A stretch of 64,000 nucleotides of DNA from Tessaracoccus lacteus (GCF_029917005.1 NZ_CP123967.1:2542001-2606000), one strand, 5' to 3'; positions 10,584 through 18,536 are shown, counted from the stretch's first letter. Notes: generated by a model from the letters alone, not told the origin. Numbers and translations are program-made.

Positions 10584-12077
10584 TTGTCAGAATCCTTCGC
10601 GCGCCTCGGCGTGCCCACTTCCCTCGTCGACGCCCTCGCAACCCAGGGCATCGACACCCCGACCCCCATCCAAGCTGCGACGCTGCCTGACTCGCTGGCC
10701 GGGCGCGACGTGCTCGGCCGCGGCCGCACCGGCTCCGGCAAGACCTTCGCGTTCCTGCTCCCGCTCGTCGCGCGACTCGTCGCTGACCCCAAGCGCCCGC
10801 AGCCGAAGCGCCCCCGCTCCCTGATCCTTGCGCCGACCCGCGAGCTCGCCACGCAGATCCACGAGTCGCACGTCATCCTCGAGAAGACCACGCGCCTGAC
10901 CTCGACCGTCGTCTTCGGTGGCGTCGGCCAGAACCCGCAGGCCAAGGCGCTGGCGCGCGGCGTCGACGTGCTCATCGCGTGCCCCGGCCGCCTCCTCGAC
11001 CTGATGGGCCAGGGGCTCGTCGACCTCGGCTCGGTAGAGATCACCGTCATCGACGAGGCCGACCACATGGCCGACATGGGCTTCCTCCCCGGCGTCCGCA
11101 AGATCCTCCAGGCGACGCCCGGCAGCGGACAGCGCATGCTCTTCTCCGCCACGCTCGACTCGGGCGTCAACACGCTGGTAAAGCAGTTCCTCCACAACCC
11201 CGTCACCCACGAGGCCGACTCGGAACTGTCCCCCGTCGCGACGATGGAGCACCACGTGCTGCGCATCGACGGCGACGACCGCACCCGCGTCGTGGCCGAG
11301 CTGGCCGCAGCCCCCGGCAACACCATCGTCTTCACCCGCACGAAGTACGGCGCCAAGAAGCTCGCCAAACAGCTCAACGGCCTCGGCGTTCCCGCGGTCG
11401 ACCTGCACGGCAACCTGAGCCAGAACGCCCGCACGCGCAACATGGAGGCGTTCCACTCCGGCCGCGTCTCGACGCTCGTCGCTACCGACATCGCCGCCCG
11501 CGGCATCCACGTCGACGACGTGTCGCTGGTCATCCACGCCGACCCGCCGGCCGAGCACAAGGCCTACCTGCACCGCTCGGGCCGCACCGCCCGCGCCGGG
11601 CAGTCCGGCAAGGTCGTGACGCTGCAGACCCCGTCGCAGCGCGCCGACGTCGCGACCCTGATGCGCCAGGCCAAGATCAAGCCGCAGGTCGATGACGCCG
11701 CCCCCGGCGCGCAGATCCTGCAGGACATCACCCCTGGTGACCGCGTGTTCCTGTCCGCGACCGAGGCCGCGGAGCTGGCCGGCGTCGCGTCGAAGCAGCC
11801 CCAGCAGCCGCAGCAGCCGCAGGGCAACGGTGGCGGCCGCGGTCGTCGCGGCGGCTCGCATCCCGCGAACGGTTCGGGTCGTGGCAACGGGTCGGGTCGC
11901 CCGAACGGGTCTGGTCGAGGCCGCTCCTCTGATCGACCCTCGTCGCCCTTGCGCGACGACTCGCACCGCGGTCAGAGCAAGCCCGCCCGCGACGGCTCCC
12001 GCCAGTCGCGTCGACCGGCACAGCACTCGTCGCACAGCGCGGCGGACTTCTCCGCCAACCGCCGCCGGGGTCGCTGA
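10584..12077 (+). CDS. DEAD-box ATP-dependent RNA helicase
   Basis: 497 residues. RNA-unwinding ATPase likely acting in ribosome assembly, mRNA turnover or cold adaptation. Motifs in order: Q motif (FARLGV..TPIQ), Walker A GRTGSGKT, PTRELA, GG and CPGRLLD, DEAD (VIDEADHM), SAT (LFSATLD), then helicase C with VFTRTK, ATDIAARGIH and HRSGRTARAG. The C-terminal tail of about 90 residues is low complexity, rich in Gln, Gly, Asn, Arg and Ser, as in RNA-binding tails of RhlE-type helicases. The start is TTG 10584 (product begins MSESFARL); no ATG or GTG fits better in frame. Confidence 0.94.
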   Translation: MSESFARLGVPTSLVDALATQGIDTPTPIQAATLPDSLAGRDVLGRGRTGSGKTFAFLLPLVARLVADPKRPQPKRPRSLILAPTRELATQIHESHVILEKTTRLTSTVVFGGVGQNPQAKALARGVDVLIACPGRLLDLMGQGLVDLGSVEITVIDEADHMADMGFLPGVRKILQATPGSGQRMLFSATLDSGVNTLVKQFLHNPVTHEADSELSPVATMEHHVLRIDGDDRTRVVAELAAAPGNTIVFTRTKYGAKKLAKQLNGLGVPAVDLHGNLSQNARTRNMEAFHSGRVSTLVATDIAARGIHVDDVSLVIHADPPAEHKAYLHRSGRTARAGQSGKVVTLQTPSQRADVATLMRQAKIKPQVDDAAPGAQILQDITPGDRVFLSATEAAELAGVASKQPQQPQQPQGNGGGRGRRGGSHPANGSGRGNGSGRPNGSGRGRSSDRPSSPLRDDSHRGQSKPARDGSRQSRRPAQHSSHSAADFSANRRRGR

Positions 12078-12117
12078 CCCGACGGCGGCCTGCCACGTGC
12101 GGGCCACCACCAGAGAC

Positions 12118-12213
12118 GCCACCCTTATCGACAAACGCCTCCCTTCTTCACACATGCCACCGCCAGGGCGGTGGCATGTGTCGAGAGCGGTAGCGTCGGT
12201 CGATAAGGGTGGC
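12118..12213 (+). terminator. Nested double hairpin downstream of helicase
   Basis: The outer arms GCCACCCTTATCGAC (12118-12132) and GTCGATAAGGGTGGC (12199-12213) are exact 15-bp complements. Inside them CACATGCCACCGCC (12151-12164) pairs exactly with GGCGGTGGCATGTG (12167-12180). The inner hairpin could terminate helicase transcription. The 96-bp nested arrangement is larger than a terminator needs and might be a miniature palindromic element. No T-run follows. Confidence 0.55.
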
Positions 12214-12237
12214 ATCTTTGCCTTCTCGCGGAGCCGG

Positions 12238-12574
12238 GTCTCCGAGCCTGTCGTGGAGCCTTGAGCGAAGCGAAAGGACCCAGCCCGACGTCGGCCCCGG
12301 GCAACCCTTCGACGAGCTCAGGGAACCGAGTGGGGCTCAGGCCCTTCGACAAGCTCAGGGAACCGAGTGGGGCTCAGGCCCTTCGACAGGCTCAGGGAAC
12401 CGAGTGGGGCTCAGGCCCTTCGACGGACTTTGCAACGGATCTCCGAGCCTGTCGAGGAGCCTTGAGCGAAGCGAAAGGACCCAGCCCGACGTCGGCCCCG
12501 GGCAACCCTTCGACAAGCTCAGGGAACCGAGGTAGGTCCCGGGCAACCCTTCGACAAGCTCAGGGCCCTTCGAC
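12238..12574. repeat. REP-like TTCGACAAGCTCAGG repeat cluster, left of IS
   Basis: Several copies of CCCTTCGACAAGCTCAGGG and variants, separated by GAACCGAGTGGGGCTCAGG. They are interspersed with two copies of a longer block (CTCCGAGCCTGTCG, GGAGCCTTGAGCGAAGCG, AAAGGACCCAGCCCGACG). Spacing is irregular. Part of this block, 12391-12523, is repeated almost exactly at 14040-14172. Such TTCGACAAGCTCAGG palindromes are widespread in high-GC genomes (recollection). Confidence 0.85.
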
Positions 12575-12599
12575 GCTGATACTTGTTAGGTCCTCGTCT

Positions 12600-12777
12600 C
12601 GGCGGGGTGTGGCTCTCCCTTCGACTGACTTCGTGTCTTGGGTTTGATCTGTCCACTCCGCCCGGGGCGGGGACACATTCTCGGAGTCCTGCCCGGGGAC
12701 CCGTGGCATGTCTTGATAGGAGCCTGGGGCTTGATTGGCAAGCCGCCGTCAGCGTCCTGACTGCCTGGTCCCCGAGC
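12600..12777 (+). ncRNA. Candidate IS110 bridge RNA in left non-coding end
   Basis: IS110 elements transcribe a bridge RNA from the long non-coding end, with one loop matching the target and one matching the donor junction. Here CCCTTCGAC (12617-12625) equals the nine bases left of the insertion point, fitting a left target guide. ATAGGAGC (12716-12723) equals 14026-14033 near the element's right end, fitting a left donor guide. GTCAGC (12748-12753) can pair, with one G:T, with the left-end start GCTGAT (12575-12580), fitting a right donor guide. GTCTTG (12635-12640) pairs with only the first four bases of CAAGCTC, so the right target guide is weak. GC-rich stems such as CCGCCCGGGGCGGGG lie between. 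RNA ends are guesses. Confidence 0.6.
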
Positions 12778-12810
12778 AGGTGTCACCCCCCTTGAAAGGC
12801 GACACCTCAC

Positions 12811-14019
12811 ATGATGCCAACCCATCCATCCACAGTGGTAGCGGGAGTCGATACCCATCTCGCCACCCACCACGTCGCGGTCCTCGACCACACCACCGGG
12901 GCACTCCTCGGCGACCTGGAGATCGAGACCAGTCTCACCGGGTACCGCCAGCTGCTGGACTTCGTCACTTCGTTCGGGACGGTCGCACTGGTCGGGGTCG
13001 AGGGAACCTCGTCGTATGGGGCGGGCCTGTCCCGGTTCCTGACCCGGGCCGGGATCGCAGTGCGTGAGGTGATCCGCCCGAAACGCGCCGCCCGCAGACT
13101 CCATGGCAAGACCGACCCGTTGGACGCGATCCTGGCCGCCCGCACCCTCCTGACCGGCGAGACCCTCCCCCTGCCGAAACCCGGCACCGGCAATGTTGAA
13201 GCGATCCGGGTCCTCCTGACGGCGCGGGAGTCCGCGGTCAAGGCCCGCACCCAGGCCATCGTCCAACTCAAAAGCCTGCTCGTGACCGCCCCGGACCAGG
13301 TCCGCGACACCTACCGCCGACTCACTGGGAAGGCCCTCCACGCGAAGCTGGCCGCCTGCCGACCCCACGGCCCCGTCGACCAGTCCTCCACCATGACCGC
13401 GCTGCGGTCCCTGGCGCGACGGATCCGTGACCTCGACGACGAGATCAACCTCCTCAACCCCCAGCTGCAGACCCTGGTCGCCCAGACAGCACCCGGCGTC
13501 CTCGATCTCGTCGGGGTCGGGGTGATCTCCGCCGCCCAACTGCTGGTCACCGTCGGCGACGACCCGACCCGGATCCACTCGAAGGCAGCGTTCGCGAAAC
13601 TCTGCGGCGTCGCCCCGATCCCCGCCTCCTCCGGCAAAACCCACCGGATGCGCCTCAACCGCGGCGGAGACCGACGCGCGAACCGGGCCCTACACACCAT
13701 CGCCCTGGCCAGAGCCCGCATCGATCCTGACACGATCGCCTACCTCGCGAAGAAACAAGCAGAAGGCAAAACCCGCCGCGAAGCGACCCGCTGCCTCAAG
13801 CGCTACATCTCCCACCTGATCATCACCGCGATCTGGACCCCACCCGTGGTCCCACCCATCAACGACCTCAGACCCCTCCGCCACGCCAAAGGCCTCACCA
13901 CCACCCAAGCCGGCCACGCACTCGGCGTCTGGCCAGCCCGCATCTCCGGCATCGAACGCGGAACACTGCGCAACGACACCCTCACCACCCGCTACAGAGA
14001 ATGGCTCACAACCGCTTGA
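12811..14019 (+). CDS. IS110-family transposase with C-terminal XRE-like HTH
   Basis: 402 residues. The N-terminal RuvC-like DEDD domain shows GVDTH (D14), VGVEGTSSYG (E64) and KTDPLDA (D102, D105). The Tnp20 domain follows (LVGVGVISAAQL, then KLCGVAPIPASSGK, where the catalytic serine lies). After about residue 345 the sequence becomes LRPLRHAKGLTTTQAGHALG followed by VWPARISGIERGTLRNDTLT, a Cro/C1-type helix-turn-helix not part of the standard IS110 transposase. ATG 12811 is followed directly by a second ATG at 12814. The GAAAGG ribosome site lies inside an inverted repeat, AGGTGTC (12778-12784) / GACACCT (12801-12807), which could limit translation. The frame is intact, so the element may be active. 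Confidence 0.93.
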   Translation: MMPTHPSTVVAGVDTHLATHHVAVLDHTTGALLGDLEIETSLTGYRQLLDFVTSFGTVALVGVEGTSSYGAGLSRFLTRAGIAVREVIRPKRAARRLHGKTDPLDAILAARTLLTGETLPLPKPGTGNVEAIRVLLTARESAVKARTQAIVQLKSLLVTAPDQVRDTYRRLTGKALHAKLAACRPHGPVDQSSTMTALRSLARRIRDLDDEINLLNPQLQTLVAQTAPGVLDLVGVGVISAAQLLVTVGDDPTRIHSKAAFAKLCGVAPIPASSGKTHRMRLNRGGDRRANRALHTIALARARIDPDTIAYLAKKQAEGKTRREATRCLKRYISHLIITAIWTPPVVPPINDLRPLRHAKGLTTTQAGHALGVWPARISGIERGTLRNDTLTTRYREWLTTA

Positions 14020-14036
14020 CACCACATAGGAGCATC

Positions 14037-14300
14037 AAGCTCAGGGCACCGAGTGGGGCTCAGGCCCTTCGACGGACTTTGCAACGGATCTCCGAGCCTG
14101 TCGAGGAGCCTTGAGCGAAGCGAAAGGACCCAGCCCGACGTCGGGCCCGGGCAACCCTTCGACAAGCTCAGGTCAGCCCTGGACACCCTTCGACAAGCTC
14201 AGGGCCCTTCGACAAGCTCAGGGAACCGGGTCAGCCCTGAACACCCTTCGACAAGCTCAGGGCCCTTCGACAAGCTCAGGGAACCGGGTTGGCTCAGGGA
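14037..14300. repeat. REP-like TTCGACAAGCTCAGG repeat cluster, right of IS
   Basis: Continuation of the left cluster, including the right half of the split target repeat at 14037-14046. Bases 14040-14172 repeat 12391-12523 with about two mismatches. More TTCGACAAGCTCAGG and GGTTGGCTCAGGGAACCGG units follow, up to about 50 bases before the serpin stop codon. This fills the 332-base gap 14020-14351; there is no gene in it. Confidence 0.85.
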
Positions 14301-14351
14301 ACCGGGGTTGGCTCAGGGAACCGGAACCGGGGCCGGAGAGGGAGCCGCGGA

Positions 14352-15575
14352 TCACTCCGCGGTCGGGTCGCCGATCCTGGCCAGGAACAGCGGCCAGCCG
14401 GTGCGGGTGTCAAGCACCCGCAGCACATAAGGGCGGTCGAGCGTCAGTGTGTGCTCGGGCATCACTGCGCTGGACTCCGTCGCCGCCTCGGTGACGGCGG
14501 CGCCGACCGTCCCCTTCGCGCTCACCGCCAGCCGTGCCTGCTGGACCCACTGGCCGACGTAGGTGCCGGGCGAGATGCTGCCCACGTCGCCCAGGTCGAC
14601 GGACGGCAGGGCCTTGAGTAGGTCGATCTTCGACGCGAGGTCGAACGTCGGCATCGTGACGGTCACCGCCTCGGGAGTCTCGCCGTCGAGCGCCTCGCGC
14701 ACGTCGGCGAGGTCCTCCGCGGTCAGGTCCGACGGAGCCAGTCCCGTCGCAGGCAGGATCACGTCCGCGGCCAGCGCGTCGTCGTAGGGCAGGCGGGCGG
14801 CGGCCCAGCGGTCCGTCTCCGCGTAGGCGACGTCCAGCGTCTCGACCACCCCGTCGACCGGCGCCGACCCGCCCTCGCGCGCGAAGTCGAGCACGGTGTC
14901 CGAGCCGAACGGCGTGCGCCAGGCAGCCGCGAACAGGACCGCGTCCTGCACGACGGCGCGGGTGTCGCCGCCCACCTCGATCCCCGACTTCTCGATCAGC
15001 CCGGCCGTGTTCTTCTTCACCCACGCGTCGAGCACCGCCTGAGCGTCGCCCGGCTCGGCCTGGGTCGCGCCGGCGTCGTAGTAGGTCTTGATCCGCTCGA
15101 GGAACTCGCGTCCGACGGGCGCGGAGATCGCGACGACCTGGCTGGCCTGATGCACGAGCGGGGTCTTCGGTGGCGAGTCCGCCGACACCGACTTCGGGAG
15201 GTCCTCGTAGTCGGTCAGCGCCTGGCGGAGCGCGCCGAAGGCCGCCGACCGCTCGTGGCCGGCGAGTCCCGTCGCCTGTTCGATGCTCGTCTGCGACGCG
15301 CCCTCCGCGCCCTCGCCGAGGAGCGCGATGGACATCGACAGCGAACTCGGCGAGACGATTGCGTTGGCGCCGTCGACGGCACGCGCCACGTCCCAGCCGA
15401 GGCGTTCGCTCGCGGCGGCCGCGTCGGAAACGCGGGGCGTCGTGTCGAAGGGCAGGTCCAGCACCGCGCCGGAGCCCTCGACCTCCTCGCCTCCGCCGCT
15501 CCCGCAGGCGGCGAGCATCGCCGCGACGGCCACCGCGGCCGCCACCTTGGCGCTCCATCGAATCAGTCGCATCAT
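14352..15575 (-). CDS. Secreted serpin-family lipoprotein
   Basis: 407 residues. A signal peptide with lipobox MLAACGSGG puts the protein on the outer face of the membrane. The body is a serpin (serine or cysteine protease inhibitor): VSPSSLSMSIALLGEGAEG matches the helix B signature NPxSI/LSxALxxxxxGA. The hinge and reactive loop region is KGTVGAAVTEAATESSAVM, followed by LDRPYVLRVLD and WPLFLARIGDP, the family's end motif. The loop is Ala/Glu/Ser-rich, as in inhibitory serpins; the P1 residue cannot be fixed by eye. Tandem ATGs at 15575 and 15572 follow GGGAGG. It may protect the cell against host or competitor proteases. It stands alone, next to the repeat cluster. Confidence 0.9.
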   Translation of the reverse strand: MMRLIRWSAKVAAAVAVAAMLAACGSGGGEEVEGSGAVLDLPFDTTPRVSDAAAASERLGWDVARAVDGANAIVSPSSLSMSIALLGEGAEGASQTSIEQATGLAGHERSAAFGALRQALTDYEDLPKSVSADSPPKTPLVHQASQVVAISAPVGREFLERIKTYYDAGATQAEPGDAQAVLDAWVKKNTAGLIEKSGIEVGGDTRAVVQDAVLFAAAWRTPFGSDTVLDFAREGGSAPVDGVVETLDVAYAETDRWAAARLPYDDALAADVILPATGLAPSDLTAEDLADVREALDGETPEAVTVTMPTFDLASKIDLLKALPSVDLGDVGSISPGTYVGQWVQQARLAVSAKGTVGAAVTEAATESSAVMPEHTLTLDRPYVLRVLDTRTGWPLFLARIGDPTAE

Positions 15576-15632
15576 CGCGTCCTCCCACCTTCAGCGTAAT
15601 CGCACCTGCGCGGACTCGGTAGGCTCGGGCCC

Positions 15633-16682
15633 ATGCGTGGTGAATACAAGGTCCCTGGCGGCAAGCTGGTCGCCGTCGACGTCGAGACGGCCGAGGGCGT
15701 GATCTCTTCGGCCTTCGTGTCGGGCGACTTCTTCCTCGAGCCCGCCGAGGCGCTCGACGACATCAACTCCGCCCTCGTCGGCCTCGCCGACTCCTCCTCC
15801 GTCGCCGACATCGCCGCGGCCATCACGGGGCGGCTCGACCCGGCGACCCGGATGATCGGCTTCACCCCCGAGGCCATCGGCATCGCGGTGCGCCGCGCCC
15901 TCGGCCACGCGATCGACTGGTCCGATCTCACGTTCGACGTCATCGGCCCCGTCACGATGGACCCGCGGATGCACGTCGCGCTCGACGAGGTCATCGCCGC
16001 GGAGCTCGCGCAAGGCGAGGTCCGCCCAAGCCTGCGCATCTGGGACTGGGACCAGCCGCTCGTCGTGATCGGCTCGTTCCAGTCGTACCGGAACGAGATC
16101 GACGACGAGGGCCGCGAGCGGCACGGCATCAACGTCGTGCGCCGCATCACCGGCGGCGGCTCGATGTTCATGGAGCCCGGCAACTGCGTCACCTACTCCC
16201 TGGTTGTCCCGACTTCGCTAGTGGAGGGCCTGAGGTTCGAGCGCAGCTACGAGTTCCTCGACCAATGGGTCATGGGAGCCCTGAAGACCCTCGGCGTCAA
16301 CGCGCGCTACATCCCCCTGAACGACATCGCCTCCGACAAGGGCAAGATCGCCGGCGCGGCCCAGCGCCGCGTGACGGGTGGCGTCGTGGTGCACCACGTG
16401 ACCATGGCCTACGACATCGACGCGGACAAGATGCTCGAGGTGCTGCGGATCGGGCGCGAGAAGCTCTCCGACAAGGGCACGAAGTCGGCCAACAAGCGCG
16501 TGGACCCGCTGCGCTCGCAGACCCAGCTCCCCCGCGACGAGATCATCGCGGCGTTCCTGGCGCACTTCGAGTCGCTGTACACGACCACCCGACGCGACTA
16601 CTCGGAGTCCGAGCTGGCCAGGGCGAAGGAGCTCGTGGAGACGAAGTTCTCCTCCGACGAGTGGACGAAGCGGATCCCCTGA
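15633..16682 (+). CDS. lplA: Lipoate-protein ligase A with N-terminal accessory domain
   Basis: 349 residues. It activates free lipoate to lipoyl-AMP and transfers it to lipoyl-domain lysines. Residues 1-90 (YKVPGGKLVAVDVETAEG, SGDFFLEP) resemble the accessory domain found at the C-terminus of E. coli LplA or as separate LplB in archaea. Residues about 110-349 form the catalytic BPL/LplA domain with RRITGGGSMFMEPGN (lipoate-adenylate loop) and the lysine in SDKGKIAGAAQRR. The domain order is therefore the reverse of E. coli LplA. The E2 subunit encoded at 5989-7356 is a plausible acceptor. ATG 15633 begins 57 bases from the divergent serpin start. Confidence 0.9.
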   Translation: MRGEYKVPGGKLVAVDVETAEGVISSAFVSGDFFLEPAEALDDINSALVGLADSSSVADIAAAITGRLDPATRMIGFTPEAIGIAVRRALGHAIDWSDLTFDVIGPVTMDPRMHVALDEVIAAELAQGEVRPSLRIWDWDQPLVVIGSFQSYRNEIDDEGRERHGINVVRRITGGGSMFMEPGNCVTYSLVVPTSLVEGLRFERSYEFLDQWVMGALKTLGVNARYIPLNDIASDKGKIAGAAQRRVTGGVVVHHVTMAYDIDADKMLEVLRIGREKLSDKGTKSANKRVDPLRSQTQLPRDEIIAAFLAHFESLYTTTRRDYSESELARAKELVETKFSSDEWTKRIP

Positions 16683-16733
16683 GGTAGCTGCGGCATCCGT
16701 CACGACATCACGGTGGACGCTCACGGCGTGGGA

Positions 16734-17738
16734 TCAGGGCAACGGCAGGGCCGCGGCCTCCTCGAGTTCTGCACGCAGCTCGGCACCCGGGGTCCAGACG
16801 CGGGCCGCGTCGCCGGCATAGAACAGGAATGAGCCGTCGTCGAGCGCGTCGAGGCTGAGCAGTGAGCCCTCGTCGTCGAAGAGTTGCAGCGTGGTGACCC
16901 GGTCCGGGTAGGTGATGGCGTCTGGTGCCGTCGTGGCCGTCTCCGAGACGGACAGGCCGACGGCGGACGCCTGCTCGGCCGTCAGCCGCGACGCGACCCG
17001 GTTGCCGTCGGCGTCGGCCTGGCACAGCGCAGCCGACGTCGCGTCGGCCGGATCCGCGACCTCGCCCATGGTGGCCGTCATGGTGCAGGGCTCCACCTCG
17101 GCCACGAAGTCCTCCCCGCGGTTCTCGGCCCACAGTTTCTGCAGCAGCGCGTAGAACTCGTCGCCGCCCGACCGGATGGTTGCGCCGTCGGTCACGGTGC
17201 GGCAGCCGTGCAACTGACCCTGGACCGGGGCGATCGAACCGTCCTCATACTCGAAGGCGACGGTGTAGGCGAGGATGTACTCCATCGTGCAGGCGGCCAT
17301 GGGGTCAGCCTCGGGAGCGTCGAGATACCAGGCGATGGCCTCGTCGACCCCCTGGGTGATCGGGTAGGTGGGGCCGGCCGTCCCGAACGCGCTTCCCTCC
17401 TCGGTCTGCTCGTCGCCGCAGAGCCACGCGCGCACCGCGCCCTCCCGCACCGCCTCCCCGCCCTCGACGGCGAAGGCCTCGGCCTGGGTCCGCGCCTCGG
17501 CGCACGCCTCGGCCGCGGTCAGCGTCGAGGCCTCGGCCGGCGAAGCGATCTGGGCGGGACGGTTCAGCAGCGTCGCGCCCAGCGGCACCGCCAGCGCGAG
17601 CGCGAGAACGCCGGCCGCGACCCCGGTCAGGACCCGACGGCGGCGCCGACGACCACGGACCGCATCGGCCCAGCCGTGCGTCGAGGGCACCTCCGGCGCG
17701 TTCGCGGCGAACAGGTCACGGATGTCGTTGGAGCTCAT
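16734..17738 (-). CDS. Membrane-anchored extracytoplasmic protein paired with SigE-family sigma factor
   Basis: 334 residues, function not recognised. The cytoplasmic N-terminus of about 36 residues ends in a poly-Arg run (GRRRRRRVL), then one membrane segment near 37-57 (GVAAGVLALALAVPLGATLL). The rest is an acidic extracytoplasmic domain of about 275 residues with several cysteines (for example TAAEACAEA, AWLCGDEQ, AACTMEY, LHGCRT, EPCTMT, ALCQAD). ATG 17738 overlaps the sigma factor stop (ATGA). The position suggests a regulator or sensor for the sigma factor, but I see no zinc anti-sigma HxxxCxxC motif. A longer open frame running to 18350 only reads through the sigma gene out of frame. 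Confidence 0.8.
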   Translation of the reverse strand: MSSNDIRDLFAANAPEVPSTHGWADAVRGRRRRRRVLTGVAAGVLALALAVPLGATLLNRPAQIASPAEASTLTAAEACAEARTQAEAFAVEGGEAVREGAVRAWLCGDEQTEEGSAFGTAGPTYPITQGVDEAIAWYLDAPEADPMAACTMEYILAYTVAFEYEDGSIAPVQGQLHGCRTVTDGATIRSGGDEFYALLQKLWAENRGEDFVAEVEPCTMTATMGEVADPADATSAALCQADADGNRVASRLTAEQASAVGLSVSETATTAPDAITYPDRVTTLQLFDDEGSLLSLDALDDGSFLFYAGDAARVWTPGAELRAELEEAAALPLP

Positions 17739-18262
17739 CGGTTCTCCTGGCTCAGGTGATGGGAGCCGCGCAGGGCCGCGCAGCCGCGTGAGGCGTGGGT
17801 CTTGACCGTCGACTCGGAGACCCCGAGCAGGTCGGCGGTCTCGGTGACGGAGCGGTCCTCGAAGTAGCGCAGGACGAGCACGGCCCGCTGCATCTTCGGG
17901 AGTGTGTCGAGGGCCCGCGTCAGGTCGAGCCTGGTACTCGTGTCCGTCCCCGCGGACGGACCTTCGGGCAGCTCTGCCGTGGGCACCTCGGCGTTCCAGC
18001 GGCGTCGCCACCAGCTGACGTAGGTGCGGTAGAGCGTCGTGCGGACGTAGGCCTCGAAGGCCTCGTCGTCCGGCAGCGTCGGGTAGCGGCCGAACGCCTT
18101 CGTCAGCGCCGTCTGGACCAGGTCCTCCGCCTTGTGCGGGTCGCCGGTCAGGAACCAGGCGGCCCGGTACAGGCGGCCTCCGCGGACCTCTACGAAGCGG
18201 TCGAAGCTGCGGCTGCCGTCCAGGACCAGCGCCCGGTCGGCCGGGGGGATGGTGTGGGTCAT
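17735..18262 (-). CDS. ECF RNA polymerase sigma factor, SigE family
   Basis: 175 residues. Region 2 is LYRAAWFLTGDPHKAEDLVQ followed by TALTKAF; region 4 is LPKMQRAVLVLRYFEDRSVT followed by the HTH ADLLGVSESTVKTHASRG. This short actinobacterial group normally has a membrane-protein partner in the next cistron, as here (4-bp overlap). It would direct transcription of a small stress or envelope regulon and probably itself. Bases 18263-18536 hold the divergent promoters for this gene and the efflux operon; no -35/-10 pair is clear enough to mark. Confidence 0.9.
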   Translation of the reverse strand: MTHTIPPADRALVLDGSRSFDRFVEVRGGRLYRAAWFLTGDPHKAEDLVQTALTKAFGRYPTLPDDEAFEAYVRTTLYRTYVSWWRRRWNAEVPTAELPEGPSAGTDTSTRLDLTRALDTLPKMQRAVLVLRYFEDRSVTETADLLGVSESTVKTHASRGCAALRGSHHLSQENR

Positions 18263-18536
18263 GGTCCCTCCTCATACGAGTCAACGCTTCGGACCCCTCA
18301 GCCGGTTGACACGAGTTCCACACGGACTCCCGGTCGGCGCGGTAAGCCATCGAGCCTAGTCGATACCGTCTGCGCCCACCCGCCGGCGCATGTGACGGAT
18401 CTGCACTGTCCGACGGGGTCGGGAGCCCTCAAACCACAGGTCGACCACAGGTTCGGCCCATCGTCGACACAGACGACGGGCAGAGGATGACATCGGCCCG
18501 GGAACTGCCAGGCCGAACCACGCCCAGGAAGAACAG

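Larger units (their letters stand above)
12575..14036 (+). mobile_element. IS110-family insertion sequence, about 1462 bp
   Basis: The ends are defined by target reconstruction. The left flank ends CCCTTCGAC (12566-12574) and the right flank begins AAGCTCAGGG (14037-14046). Joining them restores CCCTTCGACAAGCTCAGGG, the REP-like repeat found intact many times on both sides. One C is shared by both joints (12574 or 14036), so the boundary is uncertain by a base. There are no terminal inverted repeats and no larger target duplication, as expected for IS110. The element has a long left non-coding end (236 bases), one transposase gene and a right end of only 17 bases, the layout of the IS110 rather than the IS1111 group. 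Confidence 0.85.

Noticed and set aside
12238-14300. Regular-looking short repeats as a possible CRISPR array
   Set aside because: The repeats are palindromic, variable in spacing, lack unique equal-length spacers, and no cas genes are nearby; they match REP-like elements.
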